From Nocardioides psychrotolerans (lineage in GTDB: Bacteria; Actinomycetota; Actinomycetes; Propionibacteriales; Nocardioidaceae): DNA of 64,000 bases. The DNA lies in assembly GCF_900113685.1 (NCBI RefSeq), contig NZ_FOQG01000007.1, positions 124,001 through 188,000 on the forward strand. Direction: 5' to 3'. Within the stretch, counting starts at the first letter, position 1, and every line of letters starts with the position of its first letter. A program made the position numbers and the translations under genes. Positions 24,781-33,939 of this stretch are shown piece after piece. The notes below the pieces were generated by a model. It had not been told where the DNA came from, ran no database searches, and saw only the letters and a program-made list of their open reading frames with translations.

Positions 24781-24787
24781 CCTGCTG

Positions 24788-24822
24788 CCGGGCGGGGAGG
24801 CCCTGTCCCCGCCCGGTTGTAG
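24788..24822 (+). terminator. Intrinsic terminator between the metalloprotease paralogues
   Basis: An 11-bp perfect stem (24788-24798 with 24806-24816), seven-base loop, then TTGTAGTGT. It separates the two paralogues into different transcripts despite their 87-base spacing. Confidence 0.75.
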
Positions 24823-24867
24823 TGTCGGTGGCTCGCACCCCTTGATCTCTCGCGTTCGGAGCCATCT

Positions 24868-26457
24868 GTGTCAGCTCAGCCCACCCGTACGCCGCTGCTC
24901 GTCGTGGTCGTGGCCGTCCTGGCCGCGTTGCTCGCCGCACCCGTCGCGCAGGCGGAGGCTCCGGCGGCTGGTCCACCCGGTGCCGCCCCGGCGTCCGGCT
25001 CCCAGGCCCGCCAGGCGCTCGTCGCAGCCCAGTCGATCCTGCGCGGCGACTCCGACGTGCTCGCGCGCGGCTCGGCCTCCTCGGCCTCGAGCGATGGTGA
25101 CGCCACCCTCGCGCTGCGCGACCTGGTCCTGCTGAAGGACCAGCTGACCGGCGCCGACCGGGAGGCCGCCGAGCGCCTGCTCGCCCGGCCGACCGGCGGC
25201 AACCAGGACCCGCAGGACGACGGCTACTCCGTGCCGGAAGCGACGCCGGTGTGCTCCGCGGACGTGTGCGTGCACTACGTCGCGACCACCCGCGACGCTG
25301 CCACCCCGGCCTACGTCAACACCGCGCTCGCCACGCTCACGTCGGTGCACAACACCTATGTCGGCGCCGGTTACCGCGAGCCCAAGGGCGACGGCACCCG
25401 CGGTGGCGGGTCCAACCTGATGGACATCTACCTCTCCGACATCGGCGACGCCGGCCTCTACGGCTACTGCACCACCGACGACAAGACCGCCTTCAAGGCA
25501 CCGTGGGCCCGCTCGGCCTACTGCGTGCTCGACAACGACTACGCCCGCAGCGAGTTCGGCGACGCCAACACCGCCGAGGAGAACCTGCAGGTCACCGCCG
25601 CCCACGAATACTTCCACGCGGTCCAGTACGCCTACGACTTCAAGGAGGACAGCTGGTTGCTCGAGGCTACGGCCACCTGGGCCGAGGACGAGCTCTTCGA
25701 CGCGGTGAACGACAACGTGCAATACCTCGGCTACAGCCCGCTGACCCGCCCGCGGCTGCCGATGGATTCCTCCGGCGGCGGTTTCTTCTACGGCACCTTC
25801 GTCTTCTTCCGTTTCCTCACCGAGCGCTTCCCCGCCGCCCAGGGTGGGCTGCCGACCCTGGTGCGTGACATCTGGCGCAAGGCCGACGGCACCAAGGGTG
25901 CCCCCGACCAATACTCCTGGCAGGCGGTCGCGACCGTGCTGCGCGGCAAGAAGACCACCGCGGCCAAGGCGTTCACCGCCTTCGCCGAGGCCAACCGACG
26001 CCCGGCCCAGACCTACGACGAGGGTGCGGCCAACCGCTACCCCAAGGCCCGCCTGGCCGACTCCCTCACCCTGGGCGTGCGCCAGTTCCGCCGAGAGGTG
26101 CGGCTCTCGCACCTGACGTCCGCGACCTACCGCCTGACGCCCGGCGGCGCCCTGCGCAACAAGGCCTTCAAGCTGCGCGTGCTGCTCGACCTGGCTCCGA
26201 CCTTCCGTGGGTCCTCGGCGATCGTCACGGTCTACACCACGTCCGGCGACGTGCGCCGCAACATCATCAAGCTGCGCAAGGACGGCAACGCGACCAAGGT
26301 CGTGCCGTTCTCGAAGGCAGGAGTGCGTCAGGTCGAGGTGACGCTGGTCAACGCCAGCGGTCGCTACGACTGCTTCGTCCGGGGGGCCTTCTCGTGCCAG
26401 GGCGACTCGCGCGACGACCGCCAGGTCCAGAGGTTCAGCGCCCGCGCGTTCCGGTGA
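24868..26457 (+). CDS. Secreted MXAN_6640-type metalloprotease (copy 2)
   Basis: A 529-residue paralogue of the preceding gene with the same order: signal peptide (PLLVVVVAVLAALLAAPVAQA), pro-region with LRDLVLLKDQLTGADREAAE, peptidase domain with AAHEYFHAVQYAYD (His246, Glu247, His250) and WLLEATATWAED (Glu266), and C-terminal beta domain ending VEVTLVNASGRYDC. Cysteine positions are conserved between copies. GTG 24868 is preceded by GGAG with the same leader sequence (GGAGCC) as copy 1, so the duplication included the start region. Both copies probably act outside the cell; the substrate is unknown. Confidence 0.8.
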   Translation: MSAQPTRTPLLVVVVAVLAALLAAPVAQAEAPAAGPPGAAPASGSQARQALVAAQSILRGDSDVLARGSASSASSDGDATLALRDLVLLKDQLTGADREAAERLLARPTGGNQDPQDDGYSVPEATPVCSADVCVHYVATTRDAATPAYVNTALATLTSVHNTYVGAGYREPKGDGTRGGGSNLMDIYLSDIGDAGLYGYCTTDDKTAFKAPWARSAYCVLDNDYARSEFGDANTAEENLQVTAAHEYFHAVQYAYDFKEDSWLLEATATWAEDELFDAVNDNVQYLGYSPLTRPRLPMDSSGGGFFYGTFVFFRFLTERFPAAQGGLPTLVRDIWRKADGTKGAPDQYSWQAVATVLRGKKTTAAKAFTAFAEANRRPAQTYDEGAANRYPKARLADSLTLGVRQFRREVRLSHLTSATYRLTPGGALRNKAFKLRVLLDLAPTFRGSSAIVTVYTTSGDVRRNIIKLRKDGNATKVVPFSKAGVRQVEVTLVNASGRYDCFVRGAFSCQGDSRDDRQVQRFSARAFR

Positions 26458-26530
26458 CGAGCAGGTGAACGCTGGGTGCTCATCGGCGCAAACGCATGAC
26501 CTCACGGGCGTCGGCGCGTTGACTACTGTC

Positions 26531-28255
26531 GTGAGCACCCTGCGCAGTCCCCTTCGCCGTCGTACGGTCCTGGCCGGCGGCACCGCCGCCGGAGCCGGCG
26601 CGGCCGCCCTCGTCGCGACCACGCCCGCCGGCGCCGCCCCCAGCGCCGCAGGCCCCGGGGGCACCGCCTATTTCCGCCACGGCGTCGCCTCGGGCGATCC
26701 CGAGCCGGACCGTGTGGTGATCTGGACCCGCGTGACCCCGACCGCAGCCAGCACCCCCGGCTCCGGCAAGGGCCCCAAGATCGACGTCGGCTGGGAGGTC
26801 TCGAGGGACCGGTCGTTCAGCTCGACCGTGCGCCGCGGCACCTTCGCGACCAGCGCGAGCCGCGACCACACCGTCAAGCTCGACGTCGGGGGGCTGAAGC
26901 CCGCGACGTGGTACTTCTACCGCTTCCGCTACCGCGGCTCGGTCAGCCGGGTCGGCCGCATGCGCACCGCGCCGGCCGCCGGGTCCTCCCCCGGGCACCT
27001 GCGCTTCGGTGTCGTCTCCTGCGCCAACCTGCAGGCCGGCTGGTTCACCGCCTACCGGGGCCTGGCGAAGCGCGACGACCTGCACGCGGTGCTCCACCTC
27101 GGCGACTACCTCTACGAATACGGTCCCGGCCAGTACGGCTACGGCTCCGACAACGTCGACATCCGCAAGCACCAGCCGGCCCACGAGATGGTTTCGCTGG
27201 CCGACTACCGCCAGCGGCACGCGCAGTACAAGCGCGATGCCGACCTGCAGGACCTGCACGCGAAATACCCCTGGATCATCACGTGGGACGACCACGAGGT
27301 GACCAACGACCAGTGGGAGGCCGGCGCGGAGAACCACACCGCCGGCGGCGGCCAGGGCGGCGAGGGCAACTACCTCCAGCGCCGGGCCCGCGCGCACCGC
27401 GCCTACGACGAGTGGATGCCGGTCCGCATGGACGCCACGGCCGCCCTGGGTGACGGCGCGCGGCTCTACCGGCGGCTCACCTTCGGCACCCTGGCCGAGA
27501 TCAGCATGCTCGACCTGCGCACCTACCGCGACGAGCAGGTGAGGACAGCGGCGCCCACCCCCGTCCCAGCTCTCGAGGCCGAGGTCAGCGACCCCGACCG
27601 GACCCTGCTCGGTCGTCGCCAGATGCGGTGGCTCAAGGAGTCGCTGAGCCGCCAGCGGCCGCAGTGGAAGATCATCGGCAACCCGGTGATGATCGCGCCG
27701 GTCACCTTCGCCGCCGTGCCCCAGGACCTGCTCACCCCGATCAACGACGTCACCGGCCTGCTGCCCGACGACGGGCTGCCCTACAACGTCGACCAGTGGG
27801 ACGGCTACACCGACGACCGGCGAGAGGTGCTGGCCCACATCCGCGACCACCAGATCAAGGACGCGTTGTTCGTGACCGGCGACATCCACTCCGGCTGGGC
27901 CTGCGAGCTGCCCTACGACGTCGGCGCCGACCCCGTGGTCGGCGACTCCGCGGGCGTGGAGTTCGTGTGCTCGTCGGTGACCTCCAACAACCTCAAGGAC
28001 ATCACCGGCACCCCGTCGCGCACCACGAGCGTGGCGGTCGAGCAGGTGATCATGGCCAACAACCAGCACATCAAGTACCTCAACTTCGACGACCACGGCT
28101 TCTCGGTCCTCGACGTCACCGCCAAGCGGGCCCAGATGGACTGGTTCATCATCGGCGACCGGGCCGACAAGCAGACGACCGTGCGCCACACCGCCTCCTT
28201 CGCCACGAGGACCGGCACCGGCAAGGTCATCAGCGTCGATCGGCCGGTGCGCTGA
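26531..28255 (+). CDS. phoD: PhoD-like alkaline phosphatase, Tat-exported (copy 2)
   Basis: A 574-residue enzyme with a Tat signal (PLRRRTVLAGGTAAGAGAAA), Fn3-like N domain containing YFRHGVASGDPEPDRVVIWT, then metal-binding motifs FGVVSCANLQAGW, VLHLGDYLYEYG, ITWDDHEVTNDQW and FVTGDIHSGWA. This is the classical Bacillus PhoD-type subfamily and differs from the other two copies in this window. GTG 26531 places the twin Arg ~10 residues from the start; an ATG-less longer frame exists. The stop overlaps the start of the downstream phosphodiesterase by one base (TGATG), so both are probably exported and made together. Confidence 0.9.
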   Translation: MSTLRSPLRRRTVLAGGTAAGAGAAALVATTPAGAAPSAAGPGGTAYFRHGVASGDPEPDRVVIWTRVTPTAASTPGSGKGPKIDVGWEVSRDRSFSSTVRRGTFATSASRDHTVKLDVGGLKPATWYFYRFRYRGSVSRVGRMRTAPAAGSSPGHLRFGVVSCANLQAGWFTAYRGLAKRDDLHAVLHLGDYLYEYGPGQYGYGSDNVDIRKHQPAHEMVSLADYRQRHAQYKRDADLQDLHAKYPWIITWDDHEVTNDQWEAGAENHTAGGGQGGEGNYLQRRARAHRAYDEWMPVRMDATAALGDGARLYRRLTFGTLAEISMLDLRTYRDEQVRTAAPTPVPALEAEVSDPDRTLLGRRQMRWLKESLSRQRPQWKIIGNPVMIAPVTFAAVPQDLLTPINDVTGLLPDDGLPYNVDQWDGYTDDRREVLAHIRDHQIKDALFVTGDIHSGWACELPYDVGADPVVGDSAGVEFVCSSVTSNNLKDITGTPSRTTSVAVEQVIMANNQHIKYLNFDDHGFSVLDVTAKRAQMDWFIIGDRADKQTTVRHTASFATRTGTGKVISVDRPVR

Positions 28256-29577
28256 TGTGTGAGCTGCCCTCCTGCTCCTCAGGGGACACGCCCTTCGCCG
28301 CCGGCCTCGCGGAGGTTCGCGCGGGTCGTCGTACGTTGTTGAAGGTGGGGGGCGCGGGCGTCGCCTTCTCGACTGCGGCCGGTGCGCTGGGTGCCGCCGC
28401 CGCGGCTGCTGCCGCGGCACCGCCGGGCAACCGCAAGCGGGCCTACGTGCTGGTCGTCGACGGCTGCCGGCCCGAGGAGATCGACAGCGGCCTGACGCCC
28501 AACCTGGCCGCGCTGCGCAACGGCGGGCTGCGCTTCCCGCGGGCCTCCTCGATGCCGGTCATGGAGACCATCCCCAACCACGTGATGATGATGACCGGGA
28601 TGCGCCCCGACCGGACCGGGGTGCCGGCCAACTCGATCTACGACCGCAAGCTGGGCGAGACGCGGACGATGGAGCGGGCCTCGGACATCAAGGTCGACAC
28701 GGTGATCGAGCGGCTCAACCGCAAGGGCTACCGGACCGGGACGGTCCTCAGCAAGGAATACCTCTACGGCGTCTTCGGTGACCGCGCGACCGCGCGCTGG
28801 GAGCCGGCGCCGATCATCCCGATCTCCGGGCACGCGCCCGACCACTTCACGATGAACGCCGCGCTGACGATGGTCGAGGAGCTCGACCCGCACCTGATGT
28901 TCGTCAACCTCGGCGACATCGACCGCTTCGGACACAGCGACTTCACCGGCACCACCGTGCGCGTGGCGCGCAAGCTGGCGCTGGTCGACACCGACCTGCT
29001 CGTGGGCCGCTTCGTCGACATGCTCAAGTCGACGGGTCGTTGGGAGCACTCCATCGTGGTCGTGCTCGCCGACCACTCGATGGACTGGTCGCGGCCCGAC
29101 CGGGTCATCTCGCTGCAGTCGTCGATGGACGCCGACCCCTTCCTCGGTGGCAAGGTCGCGATCTCGGCCAACGGTGGCGCTGACCTCCTCTACTGGACCG
29201 GTGCCGCCGCCGAGCGCACCCGCGCGATCACGCGGATGCGCCAGATCGCCCTCGCCACCCCCGGCGTCCTGTCGGCCCCCCGTCGCACGGACAAGTGGTT
29301 GCGGCTGGGCCCCGAGGCCGGCGACGTCGTCGTCTTCTGCAAGTCCGGCTGGCGCTTCAGCGACCCCGACCCGATCACCGACAACCCGATCCCCGGCAAC
29401 CACGGCCACCCTGCGACCCGAGCGATCCCGTTCTTCATCGGCGGCGGCCACCCGCGGGTCCCCTCGCGCAGCGCCTCCTCGGCGCACGCCAAGACCGTCG
29501 ACGTCGCCCCCACGATTGCGTCGTTCTTCGGCGTCGGCTCGCCGCGGCGCGGCTGGGACGGGATCGCGCGGCTGTAG
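28255..29577 (+). CDS. Tat-exported nucleotide pyrophosphatase/phosphodiesterase
   Basis: A 440-residue alkaline-phosphatase-superfamily enzyme. A Tat-type signal (AGRRTLLKVGGAGVAFSTAA) precedes the catalytic domain with the metal-binding Asp in VLVVDGCRPEE, the nucleophile Thr in METIPNHVMMMTG, Asp/His in NLGDIDRFGHSD, VVLADHSMDW and a late His in NHGHPATR. Such enzymes hydrolyse phosphodiester bonds of nucleotides or glycerophosphodiesters. Coupling to PhoD copy 2 suggests stepwise phosphate release: diester to monoester to phosphate. Start ATG 28255 lies within the previous stop. Confidence 0.85.
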   Translation: MCELPSCSSGDTPFAAGLAEVRAGRRTLLKVGGAGVAFSTAAGALGAAAAAAAAAPPGNRKRAYVLVVDGCRPEEIDSGLTPNLAALRNGGLRFPRASSMPVMETIPNHVMMMTGMRPDRTGVPANSIYDRKLGETRTMERASDIKVDTVIERLNRKGYRTGTVLSKEYLYGVFGDRATARWEPAPIIPISGHAPDHFTMNAALTMVEELDPHLMFVNLGDIDRFGHSDFTGTTVRVARKLALVDTDLLVGRFVDMLKSTGRWEHSIVVVLADHSMDWSRPDRVISLQSSMDADPFLGGKVAISANGGADLLYWTGAAAERTRAITRMRQIALATPGVLSAPRRTDKWLRLGPEAGDVVVFCKSGWRFSDPDPITDNPIPGNHGHPATRAIPFFIGGGHPRVPSRSASSAHAKTVDVAPTIASFFGVGSPRRGWDGIARL

Positions 29578-29580
29578 GTC

Positions 29581-30192
29581 TCAGGCCGTCGAGCCGGGAG
29601 CGTCCTCGACGACCCGCCACTCGTAGATGACCCACTCGTTGTCGGTGTGGCCGACCACGAGCACGGTCTGGCGCCTGCGAGCAGGAATCGTGCCGACGAC
29701 ATCGCCGCTTGAGTCACGGGCGGTGAGCTCCGGCTGGTCGAGCAAGGTCCTGACCTTCCAGTAGCGCACTTCTGGGTCATCGGGCAGTTCGCGCATCTGG
29801 AGCACCTGCACCGACCAGTCGTCGAAGTCGTAGACCTCCTGGTCCTGGTGAGCCTCGGCCGCGAGGTCGTTGATCTGCGAGCAGATCTGACAGAAGGCGT
29901 CGCTGCGGAGCACCGCTGCGGGGAAGGTCGTGCGCAGTGCGTACTGCACCTGGTCGACGAGGTGCACGGCGTAGGCGACCACCCGCGCCTTGGCATCGCG
30001 ACCCATGGCCGGGTCGGGCGAGGTGGGCTCCGGGAGGCTCAGCACCGAGGCGGGCGGCCACGAAGGTTCGGTGCGGGTGGCCGAGACCTCCTGACGCGGC
30101 TCGGCGGTGGGATCGCCCGTGCACGCCGCCAGGAGCAGCAAGCAGACGAGGAGGTCCGCGCCCGCCTTCCCGAGTCGTGTCGTTGCCGGCAC
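29581..30192 (-). CDS. Hypothetical lipoprotein (DUF6318-like)
   Basis: A 203-residue lipoprotein: signal peptide with LLLLAACTG lipobox (Cys near 24), a Pro/Ser/Thr linker, then a ~130-residue domain beginning AKARVVAYAVHLVDQVQYAL and ending NEWVIYEWRVVEDAPGS, the pattern I associate with DUF6318 lipoproteins of actinobacteria. It contains FCQICSQINDLA, a Cys-x2-Cys pair that may form a disulfide. Start lies one base past the dinG stop, so it is co-transcribed with dinG although no functional link is known. Confidence 0.7.
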   Translation of the reverse strand: MPATTRLGKAGADLLVCLLLLAACTGDPTAEPRQEVSATRTEPSWPPASVLSLPEPTSPDPAMGRDAKARVVAYAVHLVDQVQYALRTTFPAAVLRSDAFCQICSQINDLAAEAHQDQEVYDFDDWSVQVLQMRELPDDPEVRYWKVRTLLDQPELTARDSSGDVVGTIPARRRQTVLVVGHTDNEWVIYEWRVVEDAPGSTA

Positions 30193-30193
30193 C

Positions 30194-32185
30194 TCAGCCG
30201 CCGGCCAGCCGCTTCAGGGCCTTGCGTACGACGGCAGGGTCGGTGGTCGTCCACATGGGCGGCAGGCTCGCCTTGAGGAAACCGCCGTAGCGAGCGGTCG
30301 CGAGCCGCGGGTCGAGCACGGCCACGACGCCGCGGTCGGTGGTGGTGCGGATCAACCGACCGGCGCCCTGGGCGAGGAGGAGCGCCGCGTGGGTGGCGGC
30401 GACCTGCATGAAGCCGTTGCCGCCGGCCTTGTCAGCGGCCTTCTGGCGCGCGCTCATGAGGGGGTCGTCGGGGCGCGGGAAGGGGATCCGGTCGATGAGG
30501 ACCAGCTGGCAGGTCTCGCCGGGGACGTCGAGGCCCTGCCAGAGGCTGAGGGTGCCGAAGAGGCAGGTGTGGGGGTCGCTGACGAACTGCTTGGCGAGCT
30601 CGGGCAGCTGGGCCTCACCCTGCGCGAGGGTCGTGAGGTGCGGCAATCGCTCGCGGACGGCTGCTGCGGCGGCGTCGGCGGCGCGGCGGCTGGAGAAGAG
30701 CCCGAGCGTGCGGCCCTCGGCGGCGTCGACGAGCTCCACGATCTCGTCGATCTGCGCCTGGGCGAGGCCGTCGCGCCCCGGTGGCGGGAGGTGGCGGGCG
30801 ACGTAGAGGATCGCCTGCTGGCCGTAGTCGAAGGGCGAGCCGACGTCCATGCCGACCCACGGCAGCGCTGCCTCGTCGTCGGAGACCGGCCCGTCGCCCA
30901 GCACCCGCTCGCTCGGCTTGAGGCCGACGTTGCTGGCGACGGCGGAGAAGTCGCCGCCGAGCATCAGGGTCGCCGACGTCATCACGACGGTCTTGTCGGT
31001 CAGGAGCTTGTCGCGCATCTGGCCCCACACCTGCAACGGTGCGACGCACAGCCGCGGGGGCATCCGCTCGGTGCCTTCGGTCAGCCACATGACGTCGGCG
31101 TCGGAACCGGCCGCCATGCGCTCGGCGGTCACGAAGACCTCCTGGACCGAGCCGCGGGCCTGCGTGCGGCCGGCGTCGCCGTCGGCGTCGGAGTCGCCCT
31201 TGGGGTAGGCCGACAGGCACGCCCGCGCCGCGTCGCGGATCAGCTGCAGCGCGTCCGAGATCTCCTCGGGCACCCGCTCGAAGCGCCCGGGCGTGCCCTG
31301 CGACAGCGCGTCGCGCAGGGCGCTCGCCGAGTCGGCGAGGTCGTCGGCCTGCGGGCCCTCGACGTAGCGCTGCGAGCGTCGGGCCGCCCGCTCGACGTCG
31401 GCGGCGAACAGCTCGTCGGTGGCGGCCTGGGTGACCCGAGCGGTGAGCTCGTGGGCCTCGTCGATCACCACCACGTCGTAGTCGGGGATCATCGGCACGC
31501 CCTCGATCGCGTCGATCGCGAGCAACGAGTGGTTGGTGATGACCAGGTGGGAGCGGTGGGCCTTCTCGCGGGCCAGCTCGACGAAGCACTCCTGGCCGAA
31601 GGGGCACTTGCTCGCCCCGAGGCAGTCGCGGTGGCCGACGCTGACCTGACGCCAGTCCTTGTCGGTGTGGCGCGGCGCGGCGTCACGCTCGCCACTGCCA
31701 CCGCTCTCGGCCTCCTTCTCGGCCCAGGCGCGCAGCTCGAGGATCTTCTTGCCCTGCGAGCCTTCGGGCAGCTCGACGAGCGCGCCCTGGTCGTCGGGGA
31801 CGCCCTCGCGGATGCGGTGCAGGCACGCGTAGTTGGAGCGGCCCTTGAGCACGGCGTAGGAGGTGTCGACACCAGGGGTGTCCTTGAGCGCCTCGACCAG
31901 GCGCGGGATGTCGCGCTCGACGAGCTGGTTCTGAAGCGCCAACGTCGCCGTGGCGACAACCACGCGCTCACGGTGCATCAGGCTCGGGACGAGGTAGGCC
32001 AGCGACTTGCCGGTGCCGGTGCCGGCCTGGACGAGCAGGTGCTGCTCATCGCTCATCGCCGTCGCGACCGCCTCGGCCATGGCGACCTGCCCGTCACGCT
32101 GCTCCCCACCCAGCGCCTCGACCGCGGCACCGAGCACCCGGCGTACGGGGCTGTCGGCGGCGGCGGGGGCAGGGGCGTCGGGCAC
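30194..32185 (-). CDS. dinG: DinG/XPD-type ATP-dependent DNA helicase
   Basis: A 663-residue superfamily 2 helicase. It has Walker A QAGTGTGKS (~53-61), motif Ia VVATATLALQNQL, an iron-sulfur cluster region with Cys residues in SNYACLHR and RDCLGASKCPFGQEC, the DEAH box VVIDEAHEL, motif III-like MTSATLMLGG and the C-terminal LFSSRRAA and QGAGRLIRTTTDRG. DinG enzymes unwind D-loops, R-loops and forked DNA, 5' to 3'. LexA control of dinG is known in E. coli, but no SOS box was found here. The gene runs with the lipoprotein gene downstream. Confidence 0.92.
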   Translation of the reverse strand: MPDAPAPAAADSPVRRVLGAAVEALGGEQRDGQVAMAEAVATAMSDEQHLLVQAGTGTGKSLAYLVPSLMHRERVVVATATLALQNQLVERDIPRLVEALKDTPGVDTSYAVLKGRSNYACLHRIREGVPDDQGALVELPEGSQGKKILELRAWAEKEAESGGSGERDAAPRHTDKDWRQVSVGHRDCLGASKCPFGQECFVELAREKAHRSHLVITNHSLLAIDAIEGVPMIPDYDVVVIDEAHELTARVTQAATDELFAADVERAARRSQRYVEGPQADDLADSASALRDALSQGTPGRFERVPEEISDALQLIRDAARACLSAYPKGDSDADGDAGRTQARGSVQEVFVTAERMAAGSDADVMWLTEGTERMPPRLCVAPLQVWGQMRDKLLTDKTVVMTSATLMLGGDFSAVASNVGLKPSERVLGDGPVSDDEAALPWVGMDVGSPFDYGQQAILYVARHLPPPGRDGLAQAQIDEIVELVDAAEGRTLGLFSSRRAADAAAAAVRERLPHLTTLAQGEAQLPELAKQFVSDPHTCLFGTLSLWQGLDVPGETCQLVLIDRIPFPRPDDPLMSARQKAADKAGGNGFMQVAATHAALLLAQGAGRLIRTTTDRGVVAVLDPRLATARYGGFLKASLPPMWTTTDPAVVRKALKRLAGG

Positions 32186-32260
32186 CTGCGAACCCTAGCC
32201 GCGGCGGCGGACAGCGCCGACCAGGCGACCCCCCGCCTGTGCACGACCTAGGGTCGGCCC

Positions 32261-33154
32261 ATGACCTATCTCGACGTGACCACCGCCGACGGCCGCACGC
32301 TGGAGGTCCTGGTGGAGGGGGACCCGGAGGGCTACCCCTGGCTCTACCACTCGGGCTCGCCCTCGGCGGCCGTGCCGTTCGCCGCGGTCGACGAGGCCGC
32401 CCGGTCACAGGGACTGCGGATGATCACCTGCTCCCGCCCCGGCTACGGCGGCTCGAGCCCCCGGCGCGCGGAGCAGGGACCGCCGCGGATGGTCGACGAC
32501 GTGGCGGACGCGGTCACGGTGCTCGACCACCTCGGCGTGGGCGACTTCGTGACGCTCGGCTGGTCCGGCGGCGGACCCCGCGCCCTGGCCTGCGCGGCGC
32601 TGCTGCCCGCTCGCTGCCGCGCGGCGGCCAGCCTGGCCGGTGTCGCGCCCTACGACGCCGCCGGTCTCGACTGGTCGGCCGGGATGGCACCGGAGAACGT
32701 CGCCGAGTACGCCGCTGCCGAGCAGGGCGTCGACGCCTACGCCGCCTACCTGACGACGGAGTTCCTGCCGGTCATGCGGGCCAGCGCCGACGACCTGATC
32801 GAGGCGATGGGCACCCTGCTGACCCCGGTGGACCGGGCGGCGCTGGACCGCCCCTACGCGGACTACCTCTCCCGGACCTTCCGCCGTGCCGGCGCCCAGG
32901 GCGTCGTCGGTGTCCGGGACGACGGTCTCGCCGCCGCTGCTCCCTGGGGCTTCGACGTGGCGTCGATCAGCGTGCCCGTCGCCATCTGGCAGGGGCGCCA
33001 GGACGCGATGGTGCCCTACGCCCACGGCGCCTGGCTGGCCGCGCACGTGCCCGGCGCGACGCCCCACCTCCTCGAGGACGAGGGTCATCTCTCGCTCGTC
33101 GCCCGGCTCGACACGATCCTGGCGGACCTCAAGGACCTGGCGGGGTTGGGCTAG
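32261..33154 (+). CDS. Alpha/beta hydrolase
   Basis: A 297-residue hydrolase with nucleophile Ser in LGWSGGGPRAL (~residue 108), acid in IWQGRQDAMVP and His in LEDEGHLSLV. A cap of ~90 helical residues (~145-235) separates strands, as in proline iminopeptidase- or esterase-like members. The oxyanion strand is YPWLYHSGSPSA rather than the usual HGxP. ATG 32261 has AGGG upstream. Substrate unknown; it borders the stump of a ROK gene. Confidence 0.85.
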   Translation: MTYLDVTTADGRTLEVLVEGDPEGYPWLYHSGSPSAAVPFAAVDEAARSQGLRMITCSRPGYGGSSPRRAEQGPPRMVDDVADAVTVLDHLGVGDFVTLGWSGGGPRALACAALLPARCRAAASLAGVAPYDAAGLDWSAGMAPENVAEYAAAEQGVDAYAAYLTTEFLPVMRASADDLIEAMGTLLTPVDRAALDRPYADYLSRTFRRAGAQGVVGVRDDGLAAAAPWGFDVASISVPVAIWQGRQDAMVPYAHGAWLAAHVPGATPHLLEDEGHLSLVARLDTILADLKDLAGLG

Positions 33155-33156
33155 CC

Positions 33157-33545
33157 CTACGCCAGCGCCAGGCCACGCGCGTCGATGTAGTCGGGCGAGA
33201 GCACGTGCCCGATGGCGAGCGCAGCGGCGCCGAGGACCCCGGCGCGCTCGCCGGCCTGGGCGGTGCTCGGTGGCGAGCGGCAGCGATCGCGGGACCGGCG
33301 GCGACCGCCTCGAGGCAACCGGTGTTGCCGCAGCGACAAGTGACGTCGTCGGCGCGCAGGACCCGCACGTGCCCGAGGTCGCCGGCGGTGCCCTGGGCGC
33401 CGCGCTGCCGCTGACCTCCGGAGATGAGGCCGGCGCCGATGCCGGTGCTGACCTTGATGAAGACCAGGTCGTCGACGTCGTTGTCGATCAGCACGGGTAC
33501 GGCGAACGCTCGCTGCACGTGCGCGGGCACGTCGTAGCGGTCCCG
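33157..33545 (-). pseudogene. 3' stump of a ROK-family regulator/sugar kinase gene, frameshifted
   Basis: On the minus strand the reading frame carries ROK C-terminal sequence: VLIDNDVDDLVFIKVSTGIG, then GAQGTAGDLGHVRV and the zinc motif CRCGNTGCLEAVAAGPAIA, after which homology jumps frame to GAAALAIGHVLSPDYID and the stop. The DND and LVFIKV blocks are joined directly, so ~20 residues after the catalytic Asp loop are missing, and everything N-terminal (HTH and first lobe) is gone. The junction at ~33545 meets an isomerase stump in the opposite direction. It is not translatable as a working ROK protein. Confidence 0.75.
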
Positions 33546-33914
33546 AGCCACATGATGTGGCAGGACCTCGACCCGGTCGCGTTCATCACCGACTTCGCCG
33601 ACCGGATCTACCACGTCGACTGCAAGGACACCCGGATGCGGCTGGGCGGCGGACGCAACGGCGTCCTGTCCTCGCACCTGCCGTGGGGCGACCCGCGTCG
33701 CGGCTGGGACTTCGTGTCCACCGGTCGCGGCGACGTGCCCTGGGAGGACTCGTTCCGCGCCCTGGCCGCCATCGGCTACGACGGCCCGATCTCGGTCGAG
33801 TGGGAGGACGCCGGCATGGACCGCCTCCACGGAGCCCCCGAGGCGCTCGCGTTCCTCCGGCGCTTCGACTTCGATCCACCGGCTGCTGCGTTCGACGCGG
33901 CGTTCTCGAGCTGA
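33546..33914 (+). pseudogene. 3' stump of a sugar-phosphate isomerase/epimerase gene
   Basis: About 122 residues match the C-terminal third of TIM-barrel (AP-endonuclease-2-like) sugar isomerases: SHMMWQDLDPVAFITDFADR, IYHVDCKDTRMR (metal ligands), HLPWGDPRRGWDFVSTGRGD and GYDGPISVEWEDAGMDR. No start codon with SD or N-terminal half precedes it; the frame runs into antisense ROK sequence. ROK and such isomerases normally belong to sugar-catabolism loci, so both stumps probably derive from one lost divergent gene pair. Confidence 0.75.
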
Positions 33915-33939
33915 GGCTCGGGGTTCGGGGCTGGTGGGG

